A stretch of DNA of 64,000 nt from NCBI GenBank assembly GCA_964006375.1, contig OZ023268.1, positions 87,734,358 to 87,798,357 on the forward strand, written 5' to 3'. Below the pieces are notes generated by a model that saw nothing but the letters and a program-made list of their open reading frames with translations, was not told the origin of the DNA and did not search any database. Shown here in pieces: positions 49,527 to 62,929 of this stretch (positions are counted from its first letter, which is position 1; the number at the start of each line of letters is the position of its first letter). The translations under genes were made by a program, and so were the position numbers. The stretch comes from Tillus elongatus. Lineage: Eukaryota > Arthropoda > Insecta > Coleoptera > Cleridae.

Positions 49527-50509
49527 CATTAACATTTAAACCACTAAATTGATTTCAAATGTTTATAAGGTCTTTTCCCACATATGCTATGTAACAGTGT
49601 AACTTGAGTGATCCAAAATTACGGCATATAGGTATAGTTCATTATCATCCCTTTGTAAAGTATATGTTATATAACGCTGCTATAGAGATTTAATGTAAGA
49701 CATATATTACATTGTTATGTAACATTGTACCGTTCCTTATATGTGCTTGAGATATTGGGTTATAGCACATATCAATCTATTTGTAATATATCTGTAATAT
49801 AACACTGTTACAGAACTATCATATATCACACTCGAAACATGTCAATATTACAAATAATTCATAATTGATCTGCGTCTGAAAGGTACATATATCTAACTTA
49901 TGTGTTACATATATACATTACGATGATACTTTCTTGATCTTAATTTGCCATGTATCAGTTAGATGTGTGTTTGCTGGGTTGCCGATGCGATACTTCGACA
50001 TGTTGTGACGATATGGAAGTAATAATGTGGTTTAGGTTTGCAGTGACAGTTATTGTCAAATTTAACAGAAATGACAAATTTATAATTGATTATAGTGAGG
50101 AACGGAGTATTAACTTGTTGCATACTCAATTGTTCAATATCGTATTGGATTTAATGCTATCCCGGACCAACGGAACACAACGAGGAATGAGTTGGAAGCC
50201 TAAGATCTCATTCAAACGAATGAAATAGATTGTAACTTTATTAAGTGAGTTTACCATCAAATAAAAAAGTTGATTAACAGTACATAAACTGTTTAAAAAC
50301 ACAAGTATCTGAAGAATATTTCGACAGTTACCGTTTGAAAAGAATACACACACTACACATGTAGAACAATTAATTTTTGTGTTGTTTATAATACCCAACA
50401 AGCTTGTGAAAAATTATGATTTACATATCGTTTAAAGGAGTCAAAAGCCAAGTTTGTTTTGTGTGCTAGATTAAGCAGCTCATAGTGCCTGCTATCTTGC
50501 AGTACCCAT

Positions 50510-50760
50510 ACAATAATGTGCAGTGGAAATAGAAGCGCTAGATACAGAAGCGTGGAAAGTAGCGCTCAAAACCAATCCGCAGGCGGCAGCTGTTAAAAAA
50601 GACGTAGAATTTCACTGGGACACACCACAAATACAAGCTTGCTAAGAACTTACAACAAAGCTCACAGAAAGTCATGTACTTAAATACTTAGGACCTAAAG
50701 AAATATACTGTCATTTCCGTGGACAAAGTGACTTTGGAGCAGTAGGGAAACATTTGTACG
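50510..50760 (+). pseudogene. Ty3/gypsy pol fragment, 5' side of a split
   Basis: The frame gives KDVEFHWDTPQIQAC, ELTTKLTESHVLKYLGPKE. This matches the gypsy RT to RNase H junction (x-F-x-W-x-x-x-x-x-x-AF...LT-x-x-PVLKYFDP). It ends with DFGAVGKHL at about 50755. The continuation (third RNase H part) reappears at 57.1 kb on the same strand. Confidence 0.65.
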
Positions 50761-50929
50761 TTGGACTTATTTCGAATTTTCTATTTTTTTAAATGAATGA
50801 ATTTTAGTCAGATACGGTTTATCTGCGATGGATAGCACGCGATGTTTCATACATTCTCATTTTTTTCCGACGTAGAATAATTAAAATTTAATGAAAAATT
50901 AGCTTCTTTTGAAAAAGGGTGTTTGTGTC

Positions 50930-51467
50930 CAAGGTAGGCCAGGCTAGGACTATACAGACTAGCCTGCAATGATAGATTCAAGATCAACCTAGGTTGTAGG
51001 GGCCACCGCAAAATTCAGGAGATCGTGAATGCTTGAAATGAGGTCAGACTTCGTGAGGCTGCGAATCTGCAGGGTGCCGGCTGACAGTCTCGCGAAGAGA
51101 GGGTCAGCAGAACCATTTATGGGACCAGAACCGGTCTTGGGCGTGACGAAGAGCACTGCCAGGGGATCTATTAAGTCCTGGGTCAGAAACGAACATAAGG
51201 TGTACTGGGCAGACTGTCCAGGGCTCAGACATGGGAAGTCAGTAATTGAGGAACCCAGTTCAAAGAGAGCCGTGGAGCTGCAAAATCTTAGCAGAGGACA
51301 GCTCAGGAACATAACAGGACTCTTGACGGAACACATGACCGTCAAGCATAAAATGTGGCGGTTCGAGGGGTACCTGTCATGCAGACTCTGCGCCGAGGGG
51401 GGAATCAGCCCAGCACATCTTGTGCAAGTGTAAAGCTCTGGGCCGCAAAAGACAACTAATCTACGGA
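50930..51467 (+). pseudogene. R1/LOA-like LINE (family of 38.0 kb), left part
   Basis: Text: ICRVPADSLAKRGSAEPFMG (RNase H C-terminal end), PEPVLGVTKSTARGSIKSWV, LSRGQLRNITGLLTEHMTVK, then C-RLCAEGGISP, a degraded knuckle. The frame is interrupted at about 51467. It resumes at 52018 (ETEQYKTSPY...ILERVE), the same sequence as at 38.0 kb. Confidence 0.7.
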
Positions 51468-52017
51468 CTATGTCTTTCTGAGGAGATATTTTTCTTATGG
51501 AACCCGATAAAAATTGTTATATTACCGTATTAACAAAGAGACGTTCTTACCAAAAATACACAAAAAAATCATATCTTTAATTTAAAAAAAATATGTTTTT
51601 TTATTTATTTCAACAACACACCACGAGGGCTCACAGCCTAAATACTATCGTACCGTGGGTGTCGACAAGGAGGAAAGAGGCAACTTGTTAATTCTGGACT
51701 TGAAGGTTCGGAGGAGAAGGAAAAGCATGTGACGGCAAGGAGTTCCACAACTTGGAAGTCCTCGGGACAAAAGAGCGGGCATAACAAGATGTTCTATGTC
51801 TGGTGACCTGGGCAGTAAAAGGGTGCATTTGCTCTGTTCCCCTGGTAGATCTGTTGGGGGCAGCAGGTGGAGGAACTATGGAAGAAAGCTCCTCTGAGCA
51901 GTGCCCGTACATATATCTATAAAAGCGAGCGAGGTCACCAACGGCACGTCGGTGGGCAAGGGATGGCAGCCTTTGGGTGAGGGTAGGGTAATCGATGAGA
52001 CGTATAACTCTCTTCTA
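51468..52017 (-). mobile_element. Jockey-like LINE 3' end inserted into the R1/LOA-like LINE
   Basis: Minus-strand frame 51912-51688 (YGHCSEELSSIVPPPAAPNR, FVPRTSKLWNSLPSHAFPSP) is the C-terminal end of the LINE family at 55.1-57.1 kb, with the same 3' UTR (CTGTGAGCCCTCGTGGTGTG, TTGTTGAAATAAATAAAAAA). Positions 51468-51590 hold AT-rich sequence of unknown origin. The surrounding R1/LOA-like LINE continues on both sides. Confidence 0.75.
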
Positions 52018-52200
52018 AAGAGACTAGAGACAGAGCAATATAAAACTTCACCCTACCAATTGCTGTGCAGCCTAGTTTAAGGCACAGTGATTTTGGAACG
52101 GGTGGAGTAGAAAAGAGAAAAGGCATGCACAATAAGCTAAAGGCTGTGGCGCTATCGTGGCGGCAAAGACGCAGATGAGCCCTAAGGGGAAAAAAGATAG
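52018..52200 (+). pseudogene. R1/LOA-like LINE, right part, to its 3' end
   Basis: GACTAGAGACAGAGCAATAT and CTTCACCCTACCAATTG continue the frame from 51467 and match 38150-38060 (minus). The segment ends GATGAGCCCTAAGGGG with a short A-rich tail. Pogo element 2 begins next to it. Confidence 0.65.
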
Positions 52201-52426
52201 AACGGGAGTGATGTACCTCAAACCTTAGATTGTGGTACCTTACACGTTTCTTATTTTTTTAAATTAATTAGGTAAATTTGCATATAAAACTTCGAACTGC
52301 GAATATAGTGTATTAAACAAAAAAGTATAATTCAAAATAAACTTTCTTATTCATAAAACTATTTGAATAATAAACATTAATGTTAGAAATCATTTTGAAA
52401 AAAATTATGTCACAAAACTGAGTCAT

Positions 52427-54668
52427 TTATTTAACCTCGTAGATATCTCTTTTAGAATTCTTCTTCACCGGGGAATTAATTTTTTGGCTAACGTCTACCC
52501 ACGGATAAAACAAGGAGTCCACTCTTTCAGGCCATTTCCAACTATTTAATGTTTGCTCTATTGCGGCTACTATGGCTTCTTCGTTGCTTGTTTCTAAAAT
52601 CTTATCTAAAAAATATGTAGTTTCATATAACAGAATAATAAAATCACCCGCTTTGTATCCTTTATGCTGACCAGATGTTTGAATAGCACTTGTGCTAGAA
52701 CCAGGTTCTTCTGATTCTGAAAAATTCAAGGGTCCAACTGAATCCTCAGAATAATGTAGTGAAAATTGATCCGACAAAGAAGCTTCTGATGAAGAATCGG
52801 AAGTTGTTAATACCTTGCGCTTAAGCGCACTAACTTTCTTTGGAATAACTGTTGTTTTTTGAGATAGGATGTTTAGTTTTGCCTGTTTTAATACTTATAT
52901 TCTGATTTTTTCGGGGTTGTATGTCAATATGCGAGAACGTCCTTTTTCACGGCCTTGATGAGTGATTTTCGCGATGCGGCTTTTGGATGTGCCTTAACAT
53001 AACCGGAGAAATGAGAGTGAAAGTTAAGGCAACTGGTTCATTAAAATTATCCTTCTGTGGTAAAAAAAGAAACTGTTGAAGTAGATGGAATGTTGTCATC
53101 ATGGGGATTATCTTGAAATGTTACCGTTGGATCTGGGCGATCAGTGAGGTCTGATGGTGAAAATTCAGAAGCTTTGAAAATACTCTCATTCAGGGGAACA
53201 AATTCAGTAACTTAAAATTCCTGAACGACATTTGTTAAGGTAAAAGCTAGTGGAAATGCTTTACCAACCAATGGATCAAGGTCGTAGATGGTTGCCGGTT
53301 TTCCAACATTTTCTGTGGTAATCCTGAATTCATTCATTGCAGTGTTAAAATATGTTTTGAATGGGCCAAATACGGTCCTATCTAATGGTTGCATCTTATG
53401 ACTTGTATGTTGATGGCATGTTACCAAAATCACTCCGTTAACCTTAGCTAACGGAATAGCGGGAAGCGAAATGTGGCTCTCTTGATTATTCATCAACAAA
53501 ATGCAGGACGATTCTTTTGACGGCTTTGCATATATCAAGAAGTGCTTAAAAAATTGAATAAACAATGCTGCATTGGACCACCTGGGCGGATTTGCGCCAC
53601 CAATTGTCCCTGGTGGAGCTCCAGTTATCATGAATTCCTTGAAAGTAACTCTAAGAAAAATAAGCGTCGGCAGTGACGGATTTGCCCTGAGGCCCAGTAG
53701 GCCCGGGCCTAGGGCGGCCAGATATTAGGGGCGGCCAATAAAGTAAATTCATTATGTAGTCTATATGATGGGTGTTGAGAAAGGAGCGGCTGGTACTTAC
53801 TACATGGCCTGGGGCTTAGCGTGGCCAAGACTGCAAATCCGCCACTGGGCGTCGGTGAAATAAAACCACCTCCGGCGTTAGCTGCAGCTATCGTGCTGAT
53901 ATTTGTGGCTCTTTCTGCACTGCCAGCGTACCAACTTGTTTGGATCCTTTTGCAGCAAGTATTTTTGGAGGAACATGCACTGTATATATTCCAGTTTAAT
54001 CGCAGTTTCATATGTTTAATGCCGGCTAAGGAGGGCATTTTTGCAAGGCCGCTTATAATTCTGAAATGTCAGTACAACATTCGTACGATTGAACGCAGTT
54101 GAACTTACTAAGCTGGTGGGTTCTGGTTTACGAAGCTTTATCTCATTTTTGTTTTTCTTCCTGAAAAGGGGCAGGCAAAATTCATCTGCCATCTTGTCTT
54201 CGTCCCAGCTAGAAGGGTATTTTTCCGATTTTCTAGATCAAATGTATAGGCTAATTCACGAACATTTCTTAATGTTAGACCATACTGTAATATTGCTGCT
54301 GCTTTTATATAGTCCAAAGCATAATTTCTTAGGTCTTGGTAAAAACTTGCTTATGCAGCATTATTGTTACACAAGGTGTAGTCTTCATCGTTGTCTCTCA
54401 AATGTTGAAGATGTCAACGCACTGTGTTTCTACTTAATCCAGTATGTTTTGCAGCACTGTACAATGTCATTTTGTTTTTATTAAATAATTTAATTGCACT
54501 TTTAAATTTTTCTGTATCCGACCTAGCTCTTTTTACGCCTATTTGGTTACGTGGCATATTTTCAAACGGTAAAAGGGGCTCGATAACAATAACTGTGATG
54601 AAACAAAGAATACAAATAATATAAACACACCTTATGTAGTAAATGTGACGTACCTTGGACATGTCCAA
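52427..54668 (-). pseudogene. Pogo-like transposase relic (element 2)
   Basis: N-terminal HTH near 54560-54414 (KFKSAIKLFNKNKMTLYSAA). Then about 54040-53860: MPSLAGIKHMKLRLNWNIYS, then IAAANAGGGFISPT. After the MITE, 53631-53212: MITGAPPGTIGGANPPRWSN, CILLMNNQESHISLPAIPLA (second Asp changed to Asn in MNNQESH, usually MDNHESH), HTSHKMQPLDRTVFGPFKTY and KPATIYDLDPLVGKAFPLAF. C-terminal acidic part 52777-52427. Frameshifted between parts. Confidence 0.8.
53671..53847. mobile_element. 177-bp hAT-type MITE with 8-bp TSD
   Basis: CAGTGACGGATTTGCC at 53671 pairs with GCAAATCCGCCACTG ending 53847. Duplication AGCGTCGG (53663-53670) and GGCGTCGG (53848-53855), one mismatch. It lies within the transposase frame of pogo element 2. 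Interior GC-rich (GGCCCGGGCC), unlike the surroundings. Confidence 0.8.
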
Positions 54669-55065
54669 GGTACATTATGTGTGGTATGTTCAACGTACAA
54701 CACCATACCGGTGTATGCTAATCAAACAACAGAAATTTTCAGGTCAGGAATAAATCTTGTCTGATCCAACTAGATAAGAGTCAAACAAGTATTGAATCAC
54801 AAAAAATACCAGTCAATTATAATCAATATAAAAGATATATCTGTGTGAAATGCAGATCGTAAAAACTTACTGTTTCAAAGAAAAAATTAGCAATGCACTG
54901 CACACTTATACGATTATCGGCAGACAACTGAAACATAAGTAGCGTAACCGCACGTTGCCTAATCCGTCATTTCGTTCCTCATAGCTGAATCTAAACAGTC
55001 GCGAAATTTAAAATAAAGAGGCCTGTTCGAGGTACAACGATGTTCAAGGTACAACATGTCCCACT

Positions 55066-56725
55066 ATACTCCTACAGAACAACTTACCATGTGCATACGC
55101 TTCCAAATCACCATATGACAAGGCCAGACTTGAAAAGGTCAAAGCTCACAAAAAGCTTCTACACAATCCCAGTCAAGAAAACCGCCAAGCATTTAACTAC
55201 GCTATGTCCGCATTCTTTCTGAGGCAAAAAACTCGTTTAATAACCACATCAAAAACAAAGTCCTCTTAAGCTCCAGCGGCAGCAAACTCTTCTGGACTCT
55301 TGCTAAATCTATTGGGAATAATTTCTGCAAGAGCACGTTCCCACCTCTTGTCTCAGGGGATGAAATTGTTTCTACCACCCTGGGCAAGGCTGAACTTTTT
55401 TGCCTCGTTGTTCGCCGGCAATTCTATTCTCAACCTACCTCCAAATGTTCAACCACCAACAGTCTCCAATGTCGCGCACAAAATGGCGGATATCATTTTC
55501 AAAACTAAAAAGGTACGAAAGATGCTCTCTTATCTTAATACCACGAAAGCCTCTGGTCTTGACGATATCCCAGCAATTGTTCTCAAAAAATACGCACCAG
55601 AACTTGCTTCTGTCCTGACTCGTCTGTTTCAGACATCTTACAATAGAGGCATATTCCCTAGTAACTGGAAAACTACTCGAGTACAACCCGTCCCCAAGAA
55701 AGGATCCAAAGCGCTTCCTAGCAACTACAGGCCTATTTCTCTCTTTTCAGTCGTCTCTAAAGTGATGGAAAAGTATATAAACACCGAATTACTAAAATTT
55801 ATTGGAAAACACAGTCTAATCCACGACAGGCAGTATGGATTCCGTCAGCGCAGATAAACTGCCGACCTCCTTTCCTTTGTCACCCATTCTTGGAACAAGT
55901 CTATGTAACTACACGGTGAATCCGGTCTGGCACGCAGCGCTGCTTAATAAACTACCGGCCTATGGCCTACCACCAAAACTCTGTGCGTGGACAGCAAATT
56001 TCCTCTCCAACCGGAGCATTTCTGTTGTCGTGGATGGCCATTCCTCTAAACTGTATCCAATTAATGCAGGAGTTTCTCAAGGTTTAGTTTTAGCCCCTAC
56101 TTTGTTTCTTCTCCACATCAATGACCTCCTCTCTAACACATCCAACACAGTTCACAGTTATGCGGACGACAGCACCCTCCACTCAAATATACAATATTCT
56201 AAGCCTGTCTCTTTAGCCCAATTAGATAAGGATGGCAGACTCATGGAGGGTTATATCTCTGTGGATCTCCAAATATAATTAGACTGGAGAAGTAAAAATC
56301 TTGTACATTTTAACCCCACCAAATCACAGTCTTGCTTTCCTTCTCGTAAGAGATACACCACCCCTAGACCCGTAACAATAAACAACCAAGTTATTCAAAG
56401 TAATGAGTCCTTTTCACTTGTTGGCATTTCTGTGGATCGAAATCTCAATTGGCACCTACATGTCACATCAATTGCAGAAGCGGCTGCTAAGAAATTAGGT
56501 TTTCTCTTCCGGGCTCGCAAATAATTTTCACCAGCTAATCTATATACCTTATATACTTCACCAATAAGACAAAACCTCGAATACTGCTCGCACATCTGGG
56601 GTGCTGCTGCCGCTTCTACACTCGCTATCCTGGACTCCATTCAGAAGAAAGCTATATGTCTCATCGGCGACCCTACCCTCACCCAAAGACTTCCATCCCT
56701 TGCCCACCGACGTGCCGTTGGTGAC

Positions 56726-56757
<32 letters not shown>

Positions 56758-57087
56758 TTTATAGATATCTGCACGGGCACTGCTCAGAGGAGCTTTCTTC
56801 CATAGTTATTCCACCTGCTGCCCCCAACAGATCTACCAGGGGAACAGAGCGAATGCACCCTGTTACTGTCCAGGTCACGAGACATAGAACATATTGTTAT
56901 GTCCGCTCTTTTGTCCCGAGGACTTCCAAGTTGTGGAATTCCTTGCCGGCACATGTTTTTCCTTCTCCCCCGAACCTCCAAACCTTCAAGTCCAGAATTA
57001 ACAAGTTGCCTCTTTCCCCCTTGTCGACACCCACGGTACGATAGTATTTAGTCTGTGAGCCCTCGTGGCGTGTTGTTGAAAAAATGT
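55066..57087 (+). mobile_element. Jockey-like LINE, 5'-truncated
   Basis: RT text: MLSYLNTTKASGLDDIPAIV, RVQPVPKKGSKALPSNYRPI, DRQYGFRQRR (then frameshift), GVSQGLVLAPTLFLLHINDL, HSYADDSTLHS (YADD intact), GISVDRNLNWHLHVTSIAEA, QNLEYCSHIWGAAAASTLAI and the C-terminal FVPRTSKLWNSLPAHVFPSP. A (CT)n run at 56727-56758 disrupts it. The 3' end GCCCTCGTGGCGTGTTGTTG plus A-run is at about 57087. The catalytic box survives, but several frameshifts and stops inactivate it. Confidence 0.85.
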
Positions 57088-57099
57088 GACGTTCAACAA

Positions 57100-57390
57100 A
57101 ATCGAAGGGAAAACATAATCTTTCAGATTCGAAAGTTTATACGCCTACTGTTTTGGTAAAAGGGTTAGTCTCGAGACTAATTACCACCCACATGTACCTT
57201 TTTCTTTATTTTTAAATGACATGCCAGCACGATTACAGAGAATTATGTTACAAATTCAAAAGTATAATATAGAACTCATGTATAAAGCTAGCAAAAATCG
57301 AATTATCGGGGACACATCAGAGATGGCGACAAACAGTTGCATTCAAAATAGTTTGGTGCATAAAATTCTAGTAATGGCCCACTCATACTA
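57100..57390 (+). pseudogene. Ty3/gypsy pol fragment, 3' side of a split
   Basis: Frame: LYAYCFGKRVSLETNYHPHV, then LNDMPARLQRIMLQIQKYNI and ELMYKASKNRIIGDTSEMA. This is the gypsy RNase H end (FG-K-x-V-x-x-x-T-D-H-x-P, x-x-x-PARLQRM-x-x-x-x-QKY, YKPGKxxxxADxLSRA). Degraded (TDHKP to TNYHP; ADTLSR to GDTSEM). Same strand as, and directly following in protein order, the fragment ending 50755. Confidence 0.75.
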
Positions 57391-57453
57391 CATCTCCCTT
57401 ACTCTATAATATAAGTATGAAGCTACCTTATTACTGTTGTATTACTTCTCCAG

Positions 57454-57763
57454 GCAGGCTTAATAAACTTCAACCTCCTCCATGCACTGTTTCACATCAT
57501 CCTCCAGCAAGTTGACCTAACCGGCACCCAAGTAGAGTTCCGTGGAGCGGACGGCACTCGACTCAGAAACTTTGTGTCATCTCTACCAAAAACCGCTCCC
57601 AAATTAACACTGACAGAGTTTGCAGTTCAAGATGATAAAACCGCAAAGGCTAAAGCGCCCACCGCAGGCGAGAAAAAAGTCGTCGCGGCGCCTATTGAAG
57701 CAACAACTCAAAAGGCGAAAGTAGAAACGGTACACGTTAAAGGACAGGATATTCAGTTAACAG
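57454..57763 (+). CDS. Second coding exon of the QRICH2/C16orf96-like protein, gene continues downstream
   Basis: The 310-nt exon follows TTCTCCAG and ends ACAG|GTAAGG in phase 1. It starts AGLINFNLLHALFHIILQQV, continues with VEFRGADGTRLRNFVSSLPK, and then becomes Lys/Ala/Thr-rich. An alternative acceptor four bases downstream (GCAG at 57454-57457) would break the frame with the first exon. GC content and codon use are higher than in the flanking TE debris, as in the wake exons. The 3' remainder is not in the window. The 9.85-kb intron before it is packed with TEs. Confidence 0.6.
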
Positions 57764-58059
57764 GTAAGGTAAAATAATGTACCTTAGATTTGGGCAATTT
57801 ACGTAATGACTTGAGGTTTAAGATAATAAGTACATAATCTCAAATGTCAATTTCTGTTCAAACCATTTAAATCAGTTTTTGGAATTTATTTCTAATCTAA
57901 TTTCTGTGGAAATACAGCACCTTTATTGAAAATACCAAACGACAATGCAAATAAGTGAAGTAATTTGGTCAATTTGCTTTAAAAGTTACTTTCTATAAAA
58001 CAAAATTTTATTTTTAAAACATTCTTTTTGGTGGCATTACTCTAAAAGCTAACAGTTTC

Positions 58060-58062
<3 letters not shown>

Positions 58063-58153
<91 letters not shown>
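58063..58153. repeat. (TA)n on the left flank of the mariner at 58.15 kb
   Basis: About 45 TA units touching the left inverted repeat. Confidence 0.9.
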
Positions 58154-60272
<2,119 letters not shown>

Positions 60273-60289
60273 TCAACTATTATGTGCTG

Positions 60290-61720
60290 GTAATTGCAAG
60301 TGTTGTTAATGAAATAACGTCTCTTGTTTGAACAGAAACAGAAAGTAGAATAAAAAATATTAAGACCATATTTTCTAACTTACCGCATAGCAGATTTGCA
60401 AACTCTTCCCATATTATGATGTGATATTCCGCTTTCTTAGAGACTGGAGAAAAAAGTTTTGGGAAATATTTATATTTTATAGCAGAAATATATTTGTAGA
60501 TCACTGTACAATTTTGACAGTAGATCAATTGTATATGTAAATAATTTTTCCTACTTGACTTAAAAATTTAAGGCATATATGCATAGCATATTCCACTTGC
60601 AATTAGCCATACTTTCAGGTTGGTACAGGAGATGATACTACAGAAAACTCTTAATGATACAAAAATTTGGAAGACTTTTCTTATATTTGTCAAAAATAAA
60701 CTAATCAATTTACAAATGTAATTATATCACCAAAACTTTGATGCTGTCTAGAAGATTAGAGCGCTGCTAATATATGGATGATTCCTTTCGAACATCTTCA
60801 ATAAGCGTGAACTACATCTTCTAGAATCAAAATGTCAAAGTATTTTTTTAGAGAAATAGCAAAAAAGTGCGTTATTGTAGTGAATTTTAATAAGAATAAT
60901 ATATCAGAGTGATTTAGCCTTATATTAAAAGTTAGAAAACGTTACTTTATTTAATTAGAAACGGTAAAAAATAAGGCAAAGAAGGGCAAGCAAACGCATA
61001 ATCTCTAACATAAATATTTATACAGTAATTTGGATACAAAACTCAACAAAACAGTTGATAAACAGAAAATATACTCAACAAAAATACAGTAGAAATCGGA
61101 ACATATTTCTGCATTTCATGCATTGAGGGTGATTGTATGCATGCAGAAGGGGAAGAAGAGCCCCCAGGACGAAGAGGGTTTCTGCCCCTCACCCAAAAAC
61201 ACGGGGGGTTCTCATTCCCCCTGTCCATGCATAAAACTACCTTCAAAGCATAAAGCACAAGAAAAATTTCTTGGGAGCAACCTCCAAGAAAGTTACTGGA
61301 CTTGAGCGAATATTGGTGTTGCGCGGGGTAGACAGGGTTTAAAGGAGGTATTGCTGCAAAATGTGAAAAACGCATTTTTTCAAAGTCCGACTAAATGTTT
61401 TTTAGCATTTTCCGCTCAGATTTTCTCCCCGCCCAGCAACCTTATTAATTCTTGGTCCCTTAAGTTTCTTAGGGGTTGTTTGCACCAAATTTGCCTTGTG
61501 GCTTGTGCATCCAAGGGGGGCTCTTAACATGTTTCTGAACAAAAAATCTAAAAACCTTCCTTGCAGTAAACTGTAAATTTACCGAAATTAGATTCCACAT
61601 TGTCGACTATAATGTCTTTTTCAGATAATATCGAATACAGCACTAAAGTAAATAAATTCACTTGCTGTTTCACTCCTCTTTTATTTTTATATTACATATA
61701 TAAGCACAAGATAATTAAGT
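60290..61720. other. Intron/intergenic sequence without a recognised feature
   Basis: No TE protein or conserved coding frame recognised. CCCCC/GGGGG-containing patches around 61150-61230 are unusual for the AT-rich context but encode nothing I can support. Confidence 0.5.
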
Positions 61721-61730
61721 ATAGTAAGGA

Positions 61731-61746
61731 GGGGGGGGGGGGGGGG
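61731..61746. repeat. G16 mononucleotide run
   Basis: Sixteen uninterrupted G residues in very AT-rich DNA, preceded by AAGGA. A similar G9 run occurs at 14022. Confidence 0.95.
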
Positions 61747-62619
61747 TGTGTCTTTATTAACATTGGGGCTACACAAACTTAAAAGTAGAGAAGACATTTA
61801 GATCGTGTCTGTGTGCACACAAAAATTAGTAAAATAAGTTAGAAAATCTAATAAAAAATAACAGTTTTACGATATTATTTTAAATTAGCCAACAGGCATA
61901 CGTTTCGCGGCTATTTAGCAATTCGCGAGTGTATTAATCTAGGTTTTGTCCAAGACTACACTGAAATCCGGTCGACGCCGATAGCAAGCCACTTTTAAAT
62001 TAATCTCGATAGGGTTGGACGCTAAACAGACGTAGGTATGTCTAATTTTAAGCGGGACTGTACCTGTTTGAAACGTACAATATGAGAAATACAGAAAGTG
62101 ATATTTACTAAACTCACTAAAAAAACTAACCTGCGAAATCATCGGTAATAAAAATGATAGATCTAATAACTTATCAGTATCGTTCTCATTTTTTGACCAG
62201 GTTTTGATACTTGCAGAGAACATTGTCGCATGCTAAAATTTAGCGCTTTTAAAAGCAAACATTGTCCCGGTATTATAAAATAAATGGGACAGGTCTGACA
62301 TCTACAAAATTGTTAGTTGATTGTACTAGTGTCTCCATCTATAACATTTTGTGCTAACTAGAGCTGTTGTGATAACATACTACCTGGTTCCGCACCGAGA
62401 TGGCGTCCCTGTCTACGTTCTGACATGTTGCAATAATGCTTCTCACTTCCATTGTTTACATTTTTTAATTTCGAATAACATTATTTTTCTTTGATCAAAA
62501 GACTTGAAAATTGGCATAGAGCCATGTATGTCTATGTTCTTTTAAGTTGTAAATTTTCGTTTCAATAACTTGAGGAATTTGAGAGATATTGCATTTTAAA
62601 AATATTTTTTAATTTTTTG

Positions 62620-62725
62620 TTAAGAACAATTGGGCGTTCAGATCTGATGAACGAGCTCCTCCAACCCATTGACAAAATAAGGGTAATTCTCAAATATGGT
62701 CCAAATCAGTGAAGTATTTTTTGAG

Positions 62726-62767
<42 letters not shown>

Positions 62768-62885
62768 TTTAGCTGACCATGGAAATGGGTTCCAGGGGCC
62801 CTAATTCGCGCTCATTTGAAGAAAATTTCGAAAGTCTCACCACTGATACCTCCTTATTAGTGAATTTTCTTAATGAAGAGACTAC
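62620..62885. repeat. Dispersed (TA)n repeat family, copy at 62.7 kb
   Basis: Preceded by CAAATCAGTGAAGTATTTTT, (TA)n at about 62727-62763, then CATGGAAATGGGTTCCAGGG, CGCGCTCATTTGAAGAAAA and a half hairpin TTAGTGAATTTTCTTAATGA. It matches the copies at 3.9, 11.6, 14.1 and 46.4 kb. Confidence 0.75.
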
Positions 62886-62929
62886 TTATGCGGTTATTAT
62901 ATTCATTATCTATCCTTGACAAGGGTCTG

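Larger units (their letters stand above)
52204..55062 (-). mobile_element. Pogo/jerky-like element 2 with nested 177-bp MITE
   Basis: Ends GGGAGTGATGTACCTC (52204) and, complemented, GGGACATGTTGTACCTT (to 55062). TGTACCTTGAACAT-type motifs recur near the right end, including a perfect 24-bp palindrome centred at 54661. The minus strand codes from 54668 to 52427: a psq-type helix-turn-helix (YSAAKHTGLSRNTVR), DDE text and an acidic tail. A MITE at 53671-53847 and stops inactivate it. Confidence 0.75.

Noticed and set aside
49950..50228. 92-residue plus-strand frame with several Cys
   Set aside because: No recognisable family, no splice support and AT-biased composition like the surrounding intron.
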